From the NCBI GenBank assembly GCA_965198095.1, contig OZ240239.1, positions 1,798,001 through 1,862,000 on the forward strand: DNA of 64,000 nucleotides. Reading direction: 5' to 3'. The notes under the pieces were generated by a model. The model worked only from the letters and a program-made list of their open reading frames with translations, was not told the DNA's origin and ran no database searches. Source of the DNA: CBDFJH01 sp965198095 (GTDB lineage Bacteria; Latescibacterota; UBA2968; GCA-2709665). This document shows, one piece after another, positions 9,045 to 17,044 of the stretch; positions within the stretch are counted from its first letter, which is position 1; each line of letters starts with the position of its first letter. The position numbers and the translations under genes are program-made.

Positions 9045-9887
9045 CTAAGTTCGGTTCCACCGGCTCGGATTCATCCCCGGCGCCCCGCGGGCCATACCGG
9101 CCGGTTTGTTGCCCCCGCCGAAGTCCCAGTGCCGCCTGTTCGGATCTCCATAGAGCGGCCGTATGTGATCCGGGAGCTTGGCGACTTCGGCCTCGTCCCA
9201 GCGCGGGACCTCGTCTACCGGACCGGCCCAGGCAGGGCGATACGCGATGGCCAGCATCTCGCGAGACCGGTCGCCGGTGTTGGGATAGTTGCCGTGAAAG
9301 GTGAAGTGGTTCAGGAAGACGGCCGAACCGGCCTTCGCCGGGACCATGACCTCTTCGGGATGGGAGGCGTAGCGGGTGTAGGGATTCCGGTCGACGTGAA
9401 ACGAGAGGTGGGACCTGGGGACGACGCGAAAGGGAGAGACGTCCTGCGTGAGGTCGTCCAGGTAGTAGAGCACCCGTACGATCTTCGGGCAGGTCCCCTC
9501 GTGGCCGAAGATCCTGGAGCCCCAGGGTTGGCCGTCCGTGTGCAGGCTGATGCCCGGGTGGCCCGGCTCGGAGCGCTGGTAGTCGTAGGAGACGACGAGG
9601 ATTTCCTCGCCGCAGAGTGCCTTCAGGAAGGCGATCGTCGGGGAATGGGCCGCGAGCTCGGTGATCGCCCCGCCCACGAATTCGATGTGTGAGCAGCTCT
9701 GTTTGTAGACGCTGTAGTCGACGCCGACGGTCGGGAGTTTCGCCGTCTGGGCCTTGAGCTCAGCGATCCGGTCCGGTGCGAGCAGGTCGGGCATGACGAA
9801 GTAGCCCTCGACTTCGACCTGACGGATGCGCTCGCCGAGCGTAAGCCTGGACCAATCGCGATCATCGATGTTCGGTGATGACATCAT
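9045..9887 (-). CDS. phytanoyl-CoA dioxygenase (PhyH) family protein, copy 2
   Basis: 280 residues; two consecutive ATGs (9887, 9884) follow a GGAGGGC ribosome site. The iron ligands are in SLHTDGQPWGS and FTFHGNYPN; YRPAWAG follows. By eye it matches the downstream copy at well over half of positions, including the shared C-terminal pattern P-G-(M/I)-(N/D)-P-S-R-W-(N/E)-R-T. The copies differ mainly between residues 45 and 75, a region that often lines the substrate pocket, so they may act on different substrates. It is the first gene of a likely PhyH-PhyH-RraA operon on the minus strand, and starts 10 bases downstream of the end of a broken AAA ATPase gene. Confidence 0.85.
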   Translation of the reverse strand: MMSSPNIDDRDWSRLTLGERIRQVEVEGYFVMPDLLAPDRIAELKAQTAKLPTVGVDYSVYKQSCSHIEFVGGAITELAAHSPTIAFLKALCGEEILVVSYDYQRSEPGHPGISLHTDGQPWGSRIFGHEGTCPKIVRVLYYLDDLTQDVSPFRVVPRSHLSFHVDRNPYTRYASHPEEVMVPAKAGSAVFLNHFTFHGNYPNTGDRSREMLAIAYRPAWAGPVDEVPRWDEAEVAKLPDHIRPLYGDPNRRHWDFGGGNKPAGMARGAPGMNPSRWNRT

Positions 9888-9896
9888 GCCCTCCGC

Positions 9897-10493
9897 CTAT
9901 CGTTGGCTATCCGTTTGTATTTCATTCGCCTCGACCGTATGGACGCGCCCGGCCAGGCTGTCCCGTCCCATTTCGATCCTCAGTGCGGAACTTTCCGTAA
10001 CCACGGCCTTTACCGCGGCGTTGTCCACAAGAGACTTGAGTTGCGCGTCCCAGTCATCGAGGTTCTGGACCTCGTCGAAGAAGAGATAAGCCTTCCGGCC
10101 GTCTCGCGCCAGTGCGTTGAAACGATCGTCCGTTATCTTCCGTTCAAACCAGTTGGAGATGGAGAGAATCGGCGCCTCAATTCCTCGCAGTGAGGCCAAT
10201 TCATCGAACTGGACCCGGAGGATGTTCGTGGGAGGCACACCTTCGTCAAGCAAGTCCGCGATGATCTGAAACTGTGCTGTCGTCTTTCCAACCTGGCGAG
10301 GTCCGCGCACCACGACAATCGGAGCGATCTCAGCTTCCAGAAGACGACGTATCTGTGCGACCAGGTGGCGGCGCGTCCTCGGCGGCGGGGGCATGGGCGC
10401 GTCCTCCCACCATGGGTTCAGACGACGTAAGTCAGCGGCCAATTGCGGCGAAATTCCATGATCAAGAAAAAGTGAGCCCTGCGTTCTCACCAT
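9897..10493 (-). pseudogene. truncated DUF4143-type AAA ATPase
   Basis: 198 residues from the ATG at 10493 (GAGGGA upstream). It has the N-terminal half of the AAA ATPases that carry a C-terminal DUF4143 domain: Walker A VVRGPRQVGKTT, Walker B AYLFFDEVQN, and the sensor/arginine-finger stretch TESSALRIEMGRDSLAGRV (usually T-G-S-S-A...S-L-A-G-R). Full members run about 380-430 residues; this frame stops just after SLAGR, where the DUF4143 half should begin. No remnant of the missing half is visible before the dioxygenase gene starts. It is best read as a 3'-truncated gene left by a deletion or rearrangement; a functional ATPase-only protein is less likely. Confidence 0.6.
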
Positions 10494-10824
10494 TTTTGCT
10501 TCCCTCAACCCAATGCTGGTTGTTTCGCCTACAAGCTGTACAGCTCACAGACCAGCCGGGCTATGTCCGCTTGCCGCGCGCTCGTTTCGACAGGCTCGAC
10601 GAGCGCGACGAGCATTGCTGCCCCGGATCCCGGACCTGTCTATGCGAGCTTGTCGAGGTCGTCGAAGTGCGCGCCACAATGGCAATTTCCCGTCTTTCCT
10701 GACCTCGATGGAGACAGCTCTTTTCCGAGCGAGTCATATCATCCATCTGCCGGCTTGCCTGGCGGCTTTTTCTGTCCAACGGATAGGTGAAAGATAGCGA
10801 ATTTTCCGGAAGGAGGTAAAACCA
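10494..10824. other. intergenic stretch without a supported gene
   Basis: 331 bases between the flavoprotein-polyferredoxin gene and the truncated ATPase. Several short frames are open because of the high GC content, but none has a recognisable family or ribosome site. The short runs of gacgagc near 10595-10615 are low-complexity. No terminator with a T-run was identified. Confidence 0.5.
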
Positions 10825-13098
10825 TCAGGCCGGCTTGATCTGCATCAGCGATGGCGGCGGGTGTGGGTTGAAGGAGAGGACGTCCATCGGGCAGACGGTG
10901 ACGCAGATGCCGCAGCCGATGCAGGAACTGTTCGAATTGTCGAGCACCTCCTGCTTCAGGGCGAAGGACATCACGTCGATCCCGACCAGGCAGTTTCGGG
11001 AGCAGTCGTTGCAGGCGATGCACTTGTCGTTGGCGGTGATGTGGTATCGACTGACGCCCAGCTTGACGTAGAGCTTGGACATGAGGTCCATCATTTTGGC
11101 GAGGGGGCACCAGTAGCGGCACCAGATCTTGCCTCCGAGGAAGGGATAGAGCGTGACCGGGAGGATGCCGATGAGCCAGACGTCGACCGAGATGCGGTAG
11201 ACCGTCATGGAGAGGTCGGCCTGCGCGTAGAGCAGACCCCAGATATCCTTGGCCAGCATGAGGACGGTAACGGCGGCGGCCATGATGAGGACGGCCATGT
11301 TCATCCGCTCCCACTTCAGGGCGGCCTTGCCCTTCGGCGCCATGTGCCGCCACCGGTCCCCGAAGGTCTCCGCCAAGCCGCCGCATCCGCAGATCCAGGA
11401 GCAGTAGCGCTTCCCGTTGAAGAGGACGAAGATGGGGATGATGACGAAGGAGAGGAGCACACCCCAAATGACCCAGATCTGATGCGGGTTGTAGAAGAAG
11501 GTGTAGAAGAAGAGCGGCCAGGCATAGACGATGCCGTAGCTGCGCCACGCCTGCTCGGAGAAGACGGGGTCGCTGGCCAGGTCGCCGACCCAGCGGAACC
11601 TGACGGCCCACTGAAACAGGAACTCGGGGATGATGAAGAAGAAGACAACCTGGAAACCGATCAGGCAGACGAAGCGCCAGACCTGAAAGCGGTCGTTTCT
11701 GTCCAGGCCCCAGCGTTTCAGGGCCTGGATGCCGAAGACGAGCATCAGCAGCGTGTAGAGCACGGTGTACCAGAAGCTCCACGGGCGATCGAGGAAGGAG
11801 AGCGCGGCGTAGCCCCAGTTCCTGAACGGCCAGAACTCCTCTCCGGTCCCCACTTTGACCCCGTAGATCGTGTACCAGATCAGGAAGGAAAGGCAGAGCC
11901 AGGCCCACCGGTCTCCGGCACGGCCGAGGAGAAGGAGGGCGACGACGGAGACGCCGGCGAGCAGGAGGCCGGCAACCTCGGAGAGGGAACCGCTGGCTTC
12001 GGGAAAGAGATCGGTCTGCCCGCCCGCGAACCAGAGGCCGGCGAGGGCGGCGAGGGCGATGGCAAGGCTGCGGAGGAGCGAGCCGCTCCATTCATTCTCC
12101 AGCCGGATACCGAGCGATTTGAGGAAGGTGACCGGGACCTCCGATCCGATCAGGACGAAGGCGTGGTCGATCGGAACCGTCACCTCGGTGTCACCCTCGA
12201 CGGACAGGAGCGCCGAGCCGTTGTCGAAACCCGCGACGTTGGAACTGAGGATGAGGCGGATCCTTCCGGCCTCGACGGCCTGATCCAGCGCGCTGCGGTT
12301 GTCCTTGAAGAGGCGGGAGAACGCTGCCGCGCGATAGGAGAGGATGACCCGGTTTTGCTCACTGAGCGTCAGTGCCGCTTCGACGGCGCTGTTGCCGCCG
12401 CCCACGACCAGGATGTCTTCACCGTGATAGTTGCGCGGGCTGTAGAGCCTGTGGTAGACCCGCTCCTGTTCTTCGCCCGGCACGCCGAGCTTGCGCGGGT
12501 TGCCTCGCTGGCCGGTCGCGAGGACGACCCGGCAGGCGCGATAGGTGGCCTTCGGCGTCGTGATCGTGAACAGGCCGAACTCCTTTGAGAGCCCGGTCAG
12601 AGGTTCTTCGGCGCGTACGTCGATCCGATTTTCATCCACGATCTGGTGCCACCGTTTGATCAAGTCTTCCTTTCGCGCCCCGTCCAGCCAGAGCTTGCCC
12701 TTCGGGGGCGCCGTATCGGGCTCTGCGTAAACCCATTTGCCTTCCGGGAAGTTTTCGATCGTGTTGGCGATCTTCCCCTTCTCCAGCAGGAGGCAGGACA
12801 GGCCCTTCTCCTTGGCGGCGAGTGCGGCATTGAGGCCGGCCGCGCCGGCACCGACGACGATCACGTCCAGAATGTCCTCGCGCGGCTTGCTCGGGCGAGG
12901 CAGGCCGGCGATGTGCTCGATCGTGTCGACGCCCTGCGCCATGGCCAGCTTGATCACGGGGGCGCCGGCCAGGTCCCCGACGATGAAGAGACCGGGGATA
13001 TTGCTTTCCCGGTCTTTGGAGAGCTGTGGGCGTCGGGACGGGCCGTCCGCCGTCGCAAAGAGATGCGTTTCCAACCAGGTCTGAATCTGTCGAAACAA
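10825..13098 (-). CDS. FAD/NAD(P)-dependent oxidoreductase fused to membrane polyferredoxin (NapH/NosR-like)
   Basis: 757 residues from a TTG at 13098 (AAAGGA nine bases upstream); the open frame reaches 13254 but would overlap the preceding gene. In order: a short flavin-binding tail (NIPGLFIVGDLAGAPVIKLA, about 33-55), a complete two-dinucleotide-fold reductase (VIVVGAGAAGLNA near 80; ILVVGGGNSAVEAAL near 230, in the thioredoxin-reductase style), about six membrane segments (about 340-640) carrying the NapH/NosR-like motifs YCSWICGCGG and WCRYWCPLAK, and two C-terminal [4Fe-4S] motifs, CIACNDCSRNC (about 693) and CIGCGICVTVCP (about 726). The design suggests electron flow between NAD(P)H, flavin, Fe-S centres and the membrane. 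The partner is unknown. The gene lies 41 bases after a zinc-ribbon membrane protein gene. Confidence 0.82.
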   Translation of the reverse strand: MFRQIQTWLETHLFATADGPSRRPQLSKDRESNIPGLFIVGDLAGAPVIKLAMAQGVDTIEHIAGLPRPSKPREDILDVIVVGAGAAGLNAALAAKEKGLSCLLLEKGKIANTIENFPEGKWVYAEPDTAPPKGKLWLDGARKEDLIKRWHQIVDENRIDVRAEEPLTGLSKEFGLFTITTPKATYRACRVVLATGQRGNPRKLGVPGEEQERVYHRLYSPRNYHGEDILVVGGGNSAVEAALTLSEQNRVILSYRAAAFSRLFKDNRSALDQAVEAGRIRLILSSNVAGFDNGSALLSVEGDTEVTVPIDHAFVLIGSEVPVTFLKSLGIRLENEWSGSLLRSLAIALAALAGLWFAGGQTDLFPEASGSLSEVAGLLLAGVSVVALLLLGRAGDRWAWLCLSFLIWYTIYGVKVGTGEEFWPFRNWGYAALSFLDRPWSFWYTVLYTLLMLVFGIQALKRWGLDRNDRFQVWRFVCLIGFQVVFFFIIPEFLFQWAVRFRWVGDLASDPVFSEQAWRSYGIVYAWPLFFYTFFYNPHQIWVIWGVLLSFVIIPIFVLFNGKRYCSWICGCGGLAETFGDRWRHMAPKGKAALKWERMNMAVLIMAAAVTVLMLAKDIWGLLYAQADLSMTVYRISVDVWLIGILPVTLYPFLGGKIWCRYWCPLAKMMDLMSKLYVKLGVSRYHITANDKCIACNDCSRNCLVGIDVMSFALKQEVLDNSNSSCIGCGICVTVCPMDVLSFNPHPPPSLMQIKPA

Positions 13099-13139
13099 GT
13101 CAGACGTTCCTTTCAGATCGTTTGACCGGAGGGGAAGGG

Positions 13140-13793
13140 CTAGGGGTCGAGTCCGCTCCGTTCCACTTCTGACGAGAGGGCCGGGTTCAGGGCGGCTCCG
13201 CACGCCGGACACTGCTTCGCGGAGGGGTGATTCGCCGCGTTGCACGCGGGACACCGCGCCGGGTTGGCCGTGTTCGGAATCTTGGCCAGGTTCGGCGGCA
13301 GAGAAACCTCGCTATCCGGGCGGCGTCTCAGCGCGAGCAGCAGGCCGACGAGGTGGGTGGCCAGCCCGATCGCAAACCACCTCGCGGGTGGGAGGCCTTT
13401 GCGCAGGGCAATGTGAGTACAGAGCGCCGCAGAGATCAGGCCTGCCGCCAACCATATACTCGACCATAGCCAGCCCGAGCCCATCGCCGTCTCGAGTATC
13501 GCGTCTTCCTGGAACAGGGCGCCCTTGGGCTTCAGCTTGGAAATATACTTCAGGGGATGCTGGAAAAACGTTTCGACGTGAAGAGCGTCGACAGTGACGC
13601 GTTTGCCCCGGTAGATAAAGGCGATCCCGCCGTCGACCAGCTCGACGCCGCAGACGAAGCAACGGTCGCCCTGTTTGAGCGGAACCGGCTTCGTGTCGGC
13701 GATGTTGTCCGCGGAAAGGGATTGGAAGGAAACGAGGATCGAACAGGCCGCGGCCGCGGGCAGCATCTTGAATCTGAAACGGGTCGCGGGCAT
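13140..13793 (-). CDS. exported membrane protein with two CxxC zinc-binding motifs
   Basis: 217 residues, not assigned to a named family. It has a signal peptide (about 1-28), a first CxxC knuckle in DRCFVCGVELVDGGIAFIYRGKRV that resembles metal-binding YHS/NosL-like segments, two membrane helices (about 109-155), and a C-terminal zinc ribbon with the two knuckles CPACN and CPACG ten residues apart. The layout is one metal-binding end on each side of the membrane. It is the probable first gene of a two-gene operon with the flavoprotein-polyferredoxin fusion, which suggests a redox or metal-delivery role for that enzyme. This is inference from context only. Confidence 0.6.
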   Translation of the reverse strand: MPATRFRFKMLPAAAACSILVSFQSLSADNIADTKPVPLKQGDRCFVCGVELVDGGIAFIYRGKRVTVDALHVETFFQHPLKYISKLKPKGALFQEDAILETAMGSGWLWSSIWLAAGLISAALCTHIALRKGLPPARWFAIGLATHLVGLLLALRRRPDSEVSLPPNLAKIPNTANPARCPACNAANHPSAKQCPACGAALNPALSSEVERSGLDP

Positions 13794-14163
13794 TGCGATG
13801 GGCCTTCCCGGAATCGGTCGCCTGGTCGACCGGCCGTATCAGGGGCAGGCCAGAAGCGCCTGCCAAGCGCGTTTTGGACAGCACGCGTACAGCGTAGGGG
13901 GTTGACGGTCTCGCACGCGGTCGGAGAGGCCAACCGTTCAGCCCTCTCCGGCGTCGAGATGCGGTCTCACCTATGATTCTAAGAAAATGAACCCACGCGT
14001 GCAAGCCCATTGTGACGATCCTGCGCGTGCGGGGACAGAACGCCACGCGCCCGGCGGAGATCGTGACCTCGAAAATCGCTTGACACACGTGATTCGCAAC
14101 GGGATATTGGCTCGCTTTTTCGTGTTTCGGCGGGTGTCGAAGATCGCGTGAAGGAGAACCGGG
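13794..14163. other. divergent intergenic region
   Basis: 370 bases between the zinc-ribbon gene (minus) and the M20 peptidase gene (plus). It contains the candidate promoter at 14080-14108 for the peptidase and its ribosome site (AAGGAG at about 14149). No gene or repeat was recognised in the rest. Confidence 0.5.
14080..14108 (+). promoter_or_regulatory. candidate sigma70 promoter for the M20 peptidase gene
   Basis: A consensus -35 box TTGACA (14080-14085) is separated by 17 bases from GATATT (14103-14108). A CACGTG palindrome (14086-14091) directly abuts the -35 box and could be an operator. The start codon is 56 bases further on. Confidence 0.5.
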
Positions 14164-15516
14164 ATGCAGGTGGATTGGGATCGCGTGGGTCAGGAGGGTG
14201 TGGCCCTCTTGCGGGAGCTGCTGCGGTTCGACACGACGAATCCGCCGGGGAACGAACTGGCTCTGGCGCGCTATCTGGAGGACCGGCTGAAGGCGGAGGG
14301 CTTCGATCCACAGATTCTGGAGTCTGCGCCGAACCGGGCGAATCTGGTGGTCAGGATGAACGGGACCGGACGAGAACGCCCGATGCTGCTTTTGTCGCAT
14401 ACCGATGTCGTGCCCGCGGAACCGAGCCAGTGGACGCATCCTCCCTTCGCCGGGCACGTCGCGGATGGATACGTATGGGGCCGCGGTGCGTTCGATTCCA
14501 AGCTGACGGTCGTCGTCGGCATTCAGGTACTTCGACTCTGCAAGCGTCTGGGCCTTCCGCTGGAACGAGATCTCGTCGTGGTTGCCGCCGGGGATGAAGA
14601 GATGAGGGCGACCTGCGGCGTCAGGTGGCTGGCCGAGCACCACGCCGACGTCTTCGACGCGGAGTTCGGGATCAACGAAGGGGGCGGGTATGCCGTCAAG
14701 GTCGACGGACGTCCGATCTATACCTGCCAGGTGGGAGAGAAAGGGAGCGCGCCGGTAGACCTGATCTCGACGGGGCGGCCCGGACACAGTTCCGTTCCGC
14801 ACGACAACAACGCGATTGCGCACCTGGGCAAGGTCCTCCGGGCGCTGGGTGAACGGAAGATGCCCCACCGGGTGACGAAGAGCGGCGGCGCCTTCATTCA
14901 GGGGGCAGCGGCGGCGCAGAGGCATCCGGAAGTGAGGGCGTTGCTGCTGAAGCTGCTGGTCCCTGAAGAAGCGGAGGCCGCGCTGAGGGCCCTCCCCGTG
15001 GATGAACCGACTCGGCTGATGCTGGATGCAACGCTTCGGAATACCTGCGCGCCCACGATGTTGAACGCCGGATTGAAGCGGAACGTGATTCCGTCGGAGG
15101 TCCGGCTGTCACTGAGCGGACGGACGCTCCCGGGGACGGACGAGGCGACATTCATGGAGGAGCTGAGGGAGATCGTGGGGGACGAGATCGAGGTCGAGAT
15201 GAAGGGCCCGTTCAGTTCGGGGAACGAGTTCGATCACGAAACCGACCTGTTCGAGGCGATCCGGACCTCGTTGAAGCGGTTCGATCCGGAGGGGACGGTG
15301 GCACCCCATCTGACGACGGGCGGGACCGACGCCAAGTGGCTCGCCCACCTGGACATGCAGATCTATGGGTTCATTCCGATGCGATGGGAACCCGGTTTTC
15401 ACTTTTACGAGCTCGCGCACGGCCACGATGAACGGATCTCGACGCAGAACGTCCGGTTCGCGACGCAGGTCGTGTTCGATACGGTCTGCCGGTTGAACGG
15501 ATGCGACGTGCGTTAG
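14164..15516 (+). CDS. M20 family zinc metallopeptidase / deacylase
   Basis: 450 residues, preceded by AAGGAG. The M20 dinuclear-zinc site is complete: H79 and D81 in LLSHTDVVP, D111 in WGRGAFDSK, E145-E146 in AAGDEEMRA (general base and ligand), E172 in INEGGG and a late histidine in AHGHDERIS. The middle insertion STGRPGHSSVPHDNNAI is the usual dimerisation-domain entry. Members hydrolyse peptides, N-acyl amino acids or related amides in the cytoplasm; the overall pattern resembles ArgE/DapE/carboxypeptidase-like M20A proteins. No signal peptide is seen. The start is supported by the ribosome site and by a TTGACA promoter upstream. The exact substrate is not predictable. Confidence 0.88.
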   Translation: MQVDWDRVGQEGVALLRELLRFDTTNPPGNELALARYLEDRLKAEGFDPQILESAPNRANLVVRMNGTGRERPMLLLSHTDVVPAEPSQWTHPPFAGHVADGYVWGRGAFDSKLTVVVGIQVLRLCKRLGLPLERDLVVVAAGDEEMRATCGVRWLAEHHADVFDAEFGINEGGGYAVKVDGRPIYTCQVGEKGSAPVDLISTGRPGHSSVPHDNNAIAHLGKVLRALGERKMPHRVTKSGGAFIQGAAAAQRHPEVRALLLKLLVPEEAEAALRALPVDEPTRLMLDATLRNTCAPTMLNAGLKRNVIPSEVRLSLSGRTLPGTDEATFMEELREIVGDEIEVEMKGPFSSGNEFDHETDLFEAIRTSLKRFDPEGTVAPHLTTGGTDAKWLAHLDMQIYGFIPMRWEPGFHFYELAHGHDERISTQNVRFATQVVFDTVCRLNGCDVR

Positions 15517-15603
15517 AGCCGCAATGGAAGCAGCGAAGATGACCCGTGGGCACGTTGAACAGGATGAATGTTTTTTTAACAGCAAGACGCCGGGAGTTTC
15601 GAC

Positions 15604-16899
15604 ATGAGAAGCCGTAACGGAATCCCATTTGGGGTCGGAGCGGTACGAATCTTCTCCGGGCGGGAGACGGCGGAAGATCTGCTCGACATCGTGGAGAACA
15701 GTTTCCCAAGGATGGAAGCGGAGCTCGCGAGGGTGGGCCTGGACCCGGTCTGTGAGGTGCGCCTGGTGGGTCAGGTCTTAGACGGTCTCCTTGTCGAAGA
15801 TGGAGACGGCTACGTTGAGACGCGCGCGCTCGGACGCCTCAAGGAACGGCTTGCAGACCGGCGGCTGATTGCAGTGGGCATTTCAGGGACGTCGATGAAG
15901 GGGGGAACCGCTCGCGAGGACCTGATCGCGAGGAACGGCGTGTCGTGGGCGGAAGACCGAAAGTTCGAGACGATGCGCAAGGGGCTGCATCTGCTGCCGC
16001 ATCTGCACAACGGAACGGTCCCACACCTCTTTGTGCAGTCGCTGGCGGGGATTATGCGGCGCGAGATCGAGGGACGGGAAGCGGAGTTGAATCCACGGAT
16101 CGCGAGAAACGTCGCGCGCGTCGCGGCCGAGCTCTTCCGGCTGTCAGAGGCCTCGGGAAAGCAGCTGCAGCTGGGTCTGGACCCGACCCGGGGTCAGAGC
16201 CTGATGTACGCGCACGAAGTCGTGGCGTTTTGGGAGGAGCATCTGTCGGTCGAGGGCAGCGACCTGCTGATGGAGGAGCTCGGGGTGGGACCCGCAAAGG
16301 CGGACGAGATCCTGAGGGCGTCCGTAAAGATCCGGCTGGACGCCGGACACAAGCGAATGAATTTCGCCGATCCGACCGAGGAGGCCAAGACCTACGCGGA
16401 TCACGGCATCGGTGTCTGCGGGATCAATTTGGGGAACTCCACCCGGATGGCGCGTCCGTCGGCAGACCCGAGACTTGAAGACTTTATCTCACACTACGCT
16501 GACGGATCGCCGATCCTCGTTCAAGTGCAGGGCAGGCGGGGAGACTGGCGCGGTTTCATCACGGAACACCTGACCGACCTTCGCGAACGGCCCGACCTGA
16601 TCGACGGGCTCGACGAGATGCGCATCCACGCCCATCTGCGGCTGGACCAGGACCGGGACGGGAAGTTCGGGTTCCCGCATCTGCGGGCCGAGGCGATGGA
16701 CGACTTCCGGGGACTGTGCGGGTTCTACGGATCGCGAGGCCTTCCGATGCCGCCGTTCTACTCGCACGTGATCGACTACCGGGATGAGCGCGGCGAGCGT
16801 ATTCCGACCCGCGAGCGGGATCAGCTTTATGAAGCGGTGCTGAATCAGGCCCTGTATGCGGGGGAACAGATCAAGGAACGGCCGGTGGTGGCGGGTTGA
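15604..16899 (+). CDS. uncharacterised 431-residue protein
   Basis: Not recognised. 431 residues from the ATG at 15604 (GGGAG seven bases upstream), no signal peptide or membrane segment. Notable segments are AVGISGTSMKGG, HLLPHLHNGTVPHLF, LQLGLDPTRGQSLMYAHEVV, an HKRMNFADP stretch and a histidine- and acid-rich C-terminal part (RIHAHLRLDQDRDGKFGFPH, FYSHVIDYRDE). The scattered conserved-looking His/Asp/Glu residues would suit a metal-dependent TIM-barrel enzyme, but that is a guess. It lies 87 bases after the M20 peptidase gene on the same strand and upstream of the MITE-like element, so it may be cotranscribed with the peptidase. Codon use matches its neighbours. Confidence 0.6.
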   Translation: MRSRNGIPFGVGAVRIFSGRETAEDLLDIVENSFPRMEAELARVGLDPVCEVRLVGQVLDGLLVEDGDGYVETRALGRLKERLADRRLIAVGISGTSMKGGTAREDLIARNGVSWAEDRKFETMRKGLHLLPHLHNGTVPHLFVQSLAGIMRREIEGREAELNPRIARNVARVAAELFRLSEASGKQLQLGLDPTRGQSLMYAHEVVAFWEEHLSVEGSDLLMEELGVGPAKADEILRASVKIRLDAGHKRMNFADPTEEAKTYADHGIGVCGINLGNSTRMARPSADPRLEDFISHYADGSPILVQVQGRRGDWRGFITEHLTDLRERPDLIDGLDEMRIHAHLRLDQDRDGKFGFPHLRAEAMDDFRGLCGFYGSRGLPMPPFYSHVIDYRDERGERIPTRERDQLYEAVLNQALYAGEQIKERPVVAG

Positions 16900-16980
16900 G
16901 ACAGGGACGTCAGACCCTTGCCACACGCGGCCGGGGGCAGGACAGAAAGCCAGACACGCGCTTCACGAGGGGTCGTTTAC

Positions 16981-17017
16981 GCGCCCCGGGAATTCATCCC
17001 GGAAGGCGTCTGATTTT
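16981..17017 (+). terminator. weak candidate terminator
   Basis: Imperfect hairpin GCGCC-cc-GGG / CCC-ggaa-GGCGT (16981-17009) followed by tgatttt, about 80 bases after the 431-residue gene. The stem is interrupted and the T-run short, so confidence is low. Confidence 0.3.
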
Positions 17018-17044
17018 GCATCAAGGACAGTATATTAGATATAA

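Noticed and set aside
10861..12588. A 575-codon plus-strand frame opposite the flavoprotein-polyferredoxin gene
   Set aside because: Composition (Glu, Asp, Gly, Ala, Val rich, no structure) is that of an antisense shadow; the minus strand carries clear motifs.
13099..13254. Upstream extension of the flavoprotein-polyferredoxin gene to ATG 13254
   Set aside because: It would overlap the zinc-ribbon gene by more than 100 bases; the TTG at 13098 has a ribosome site and no overlap.
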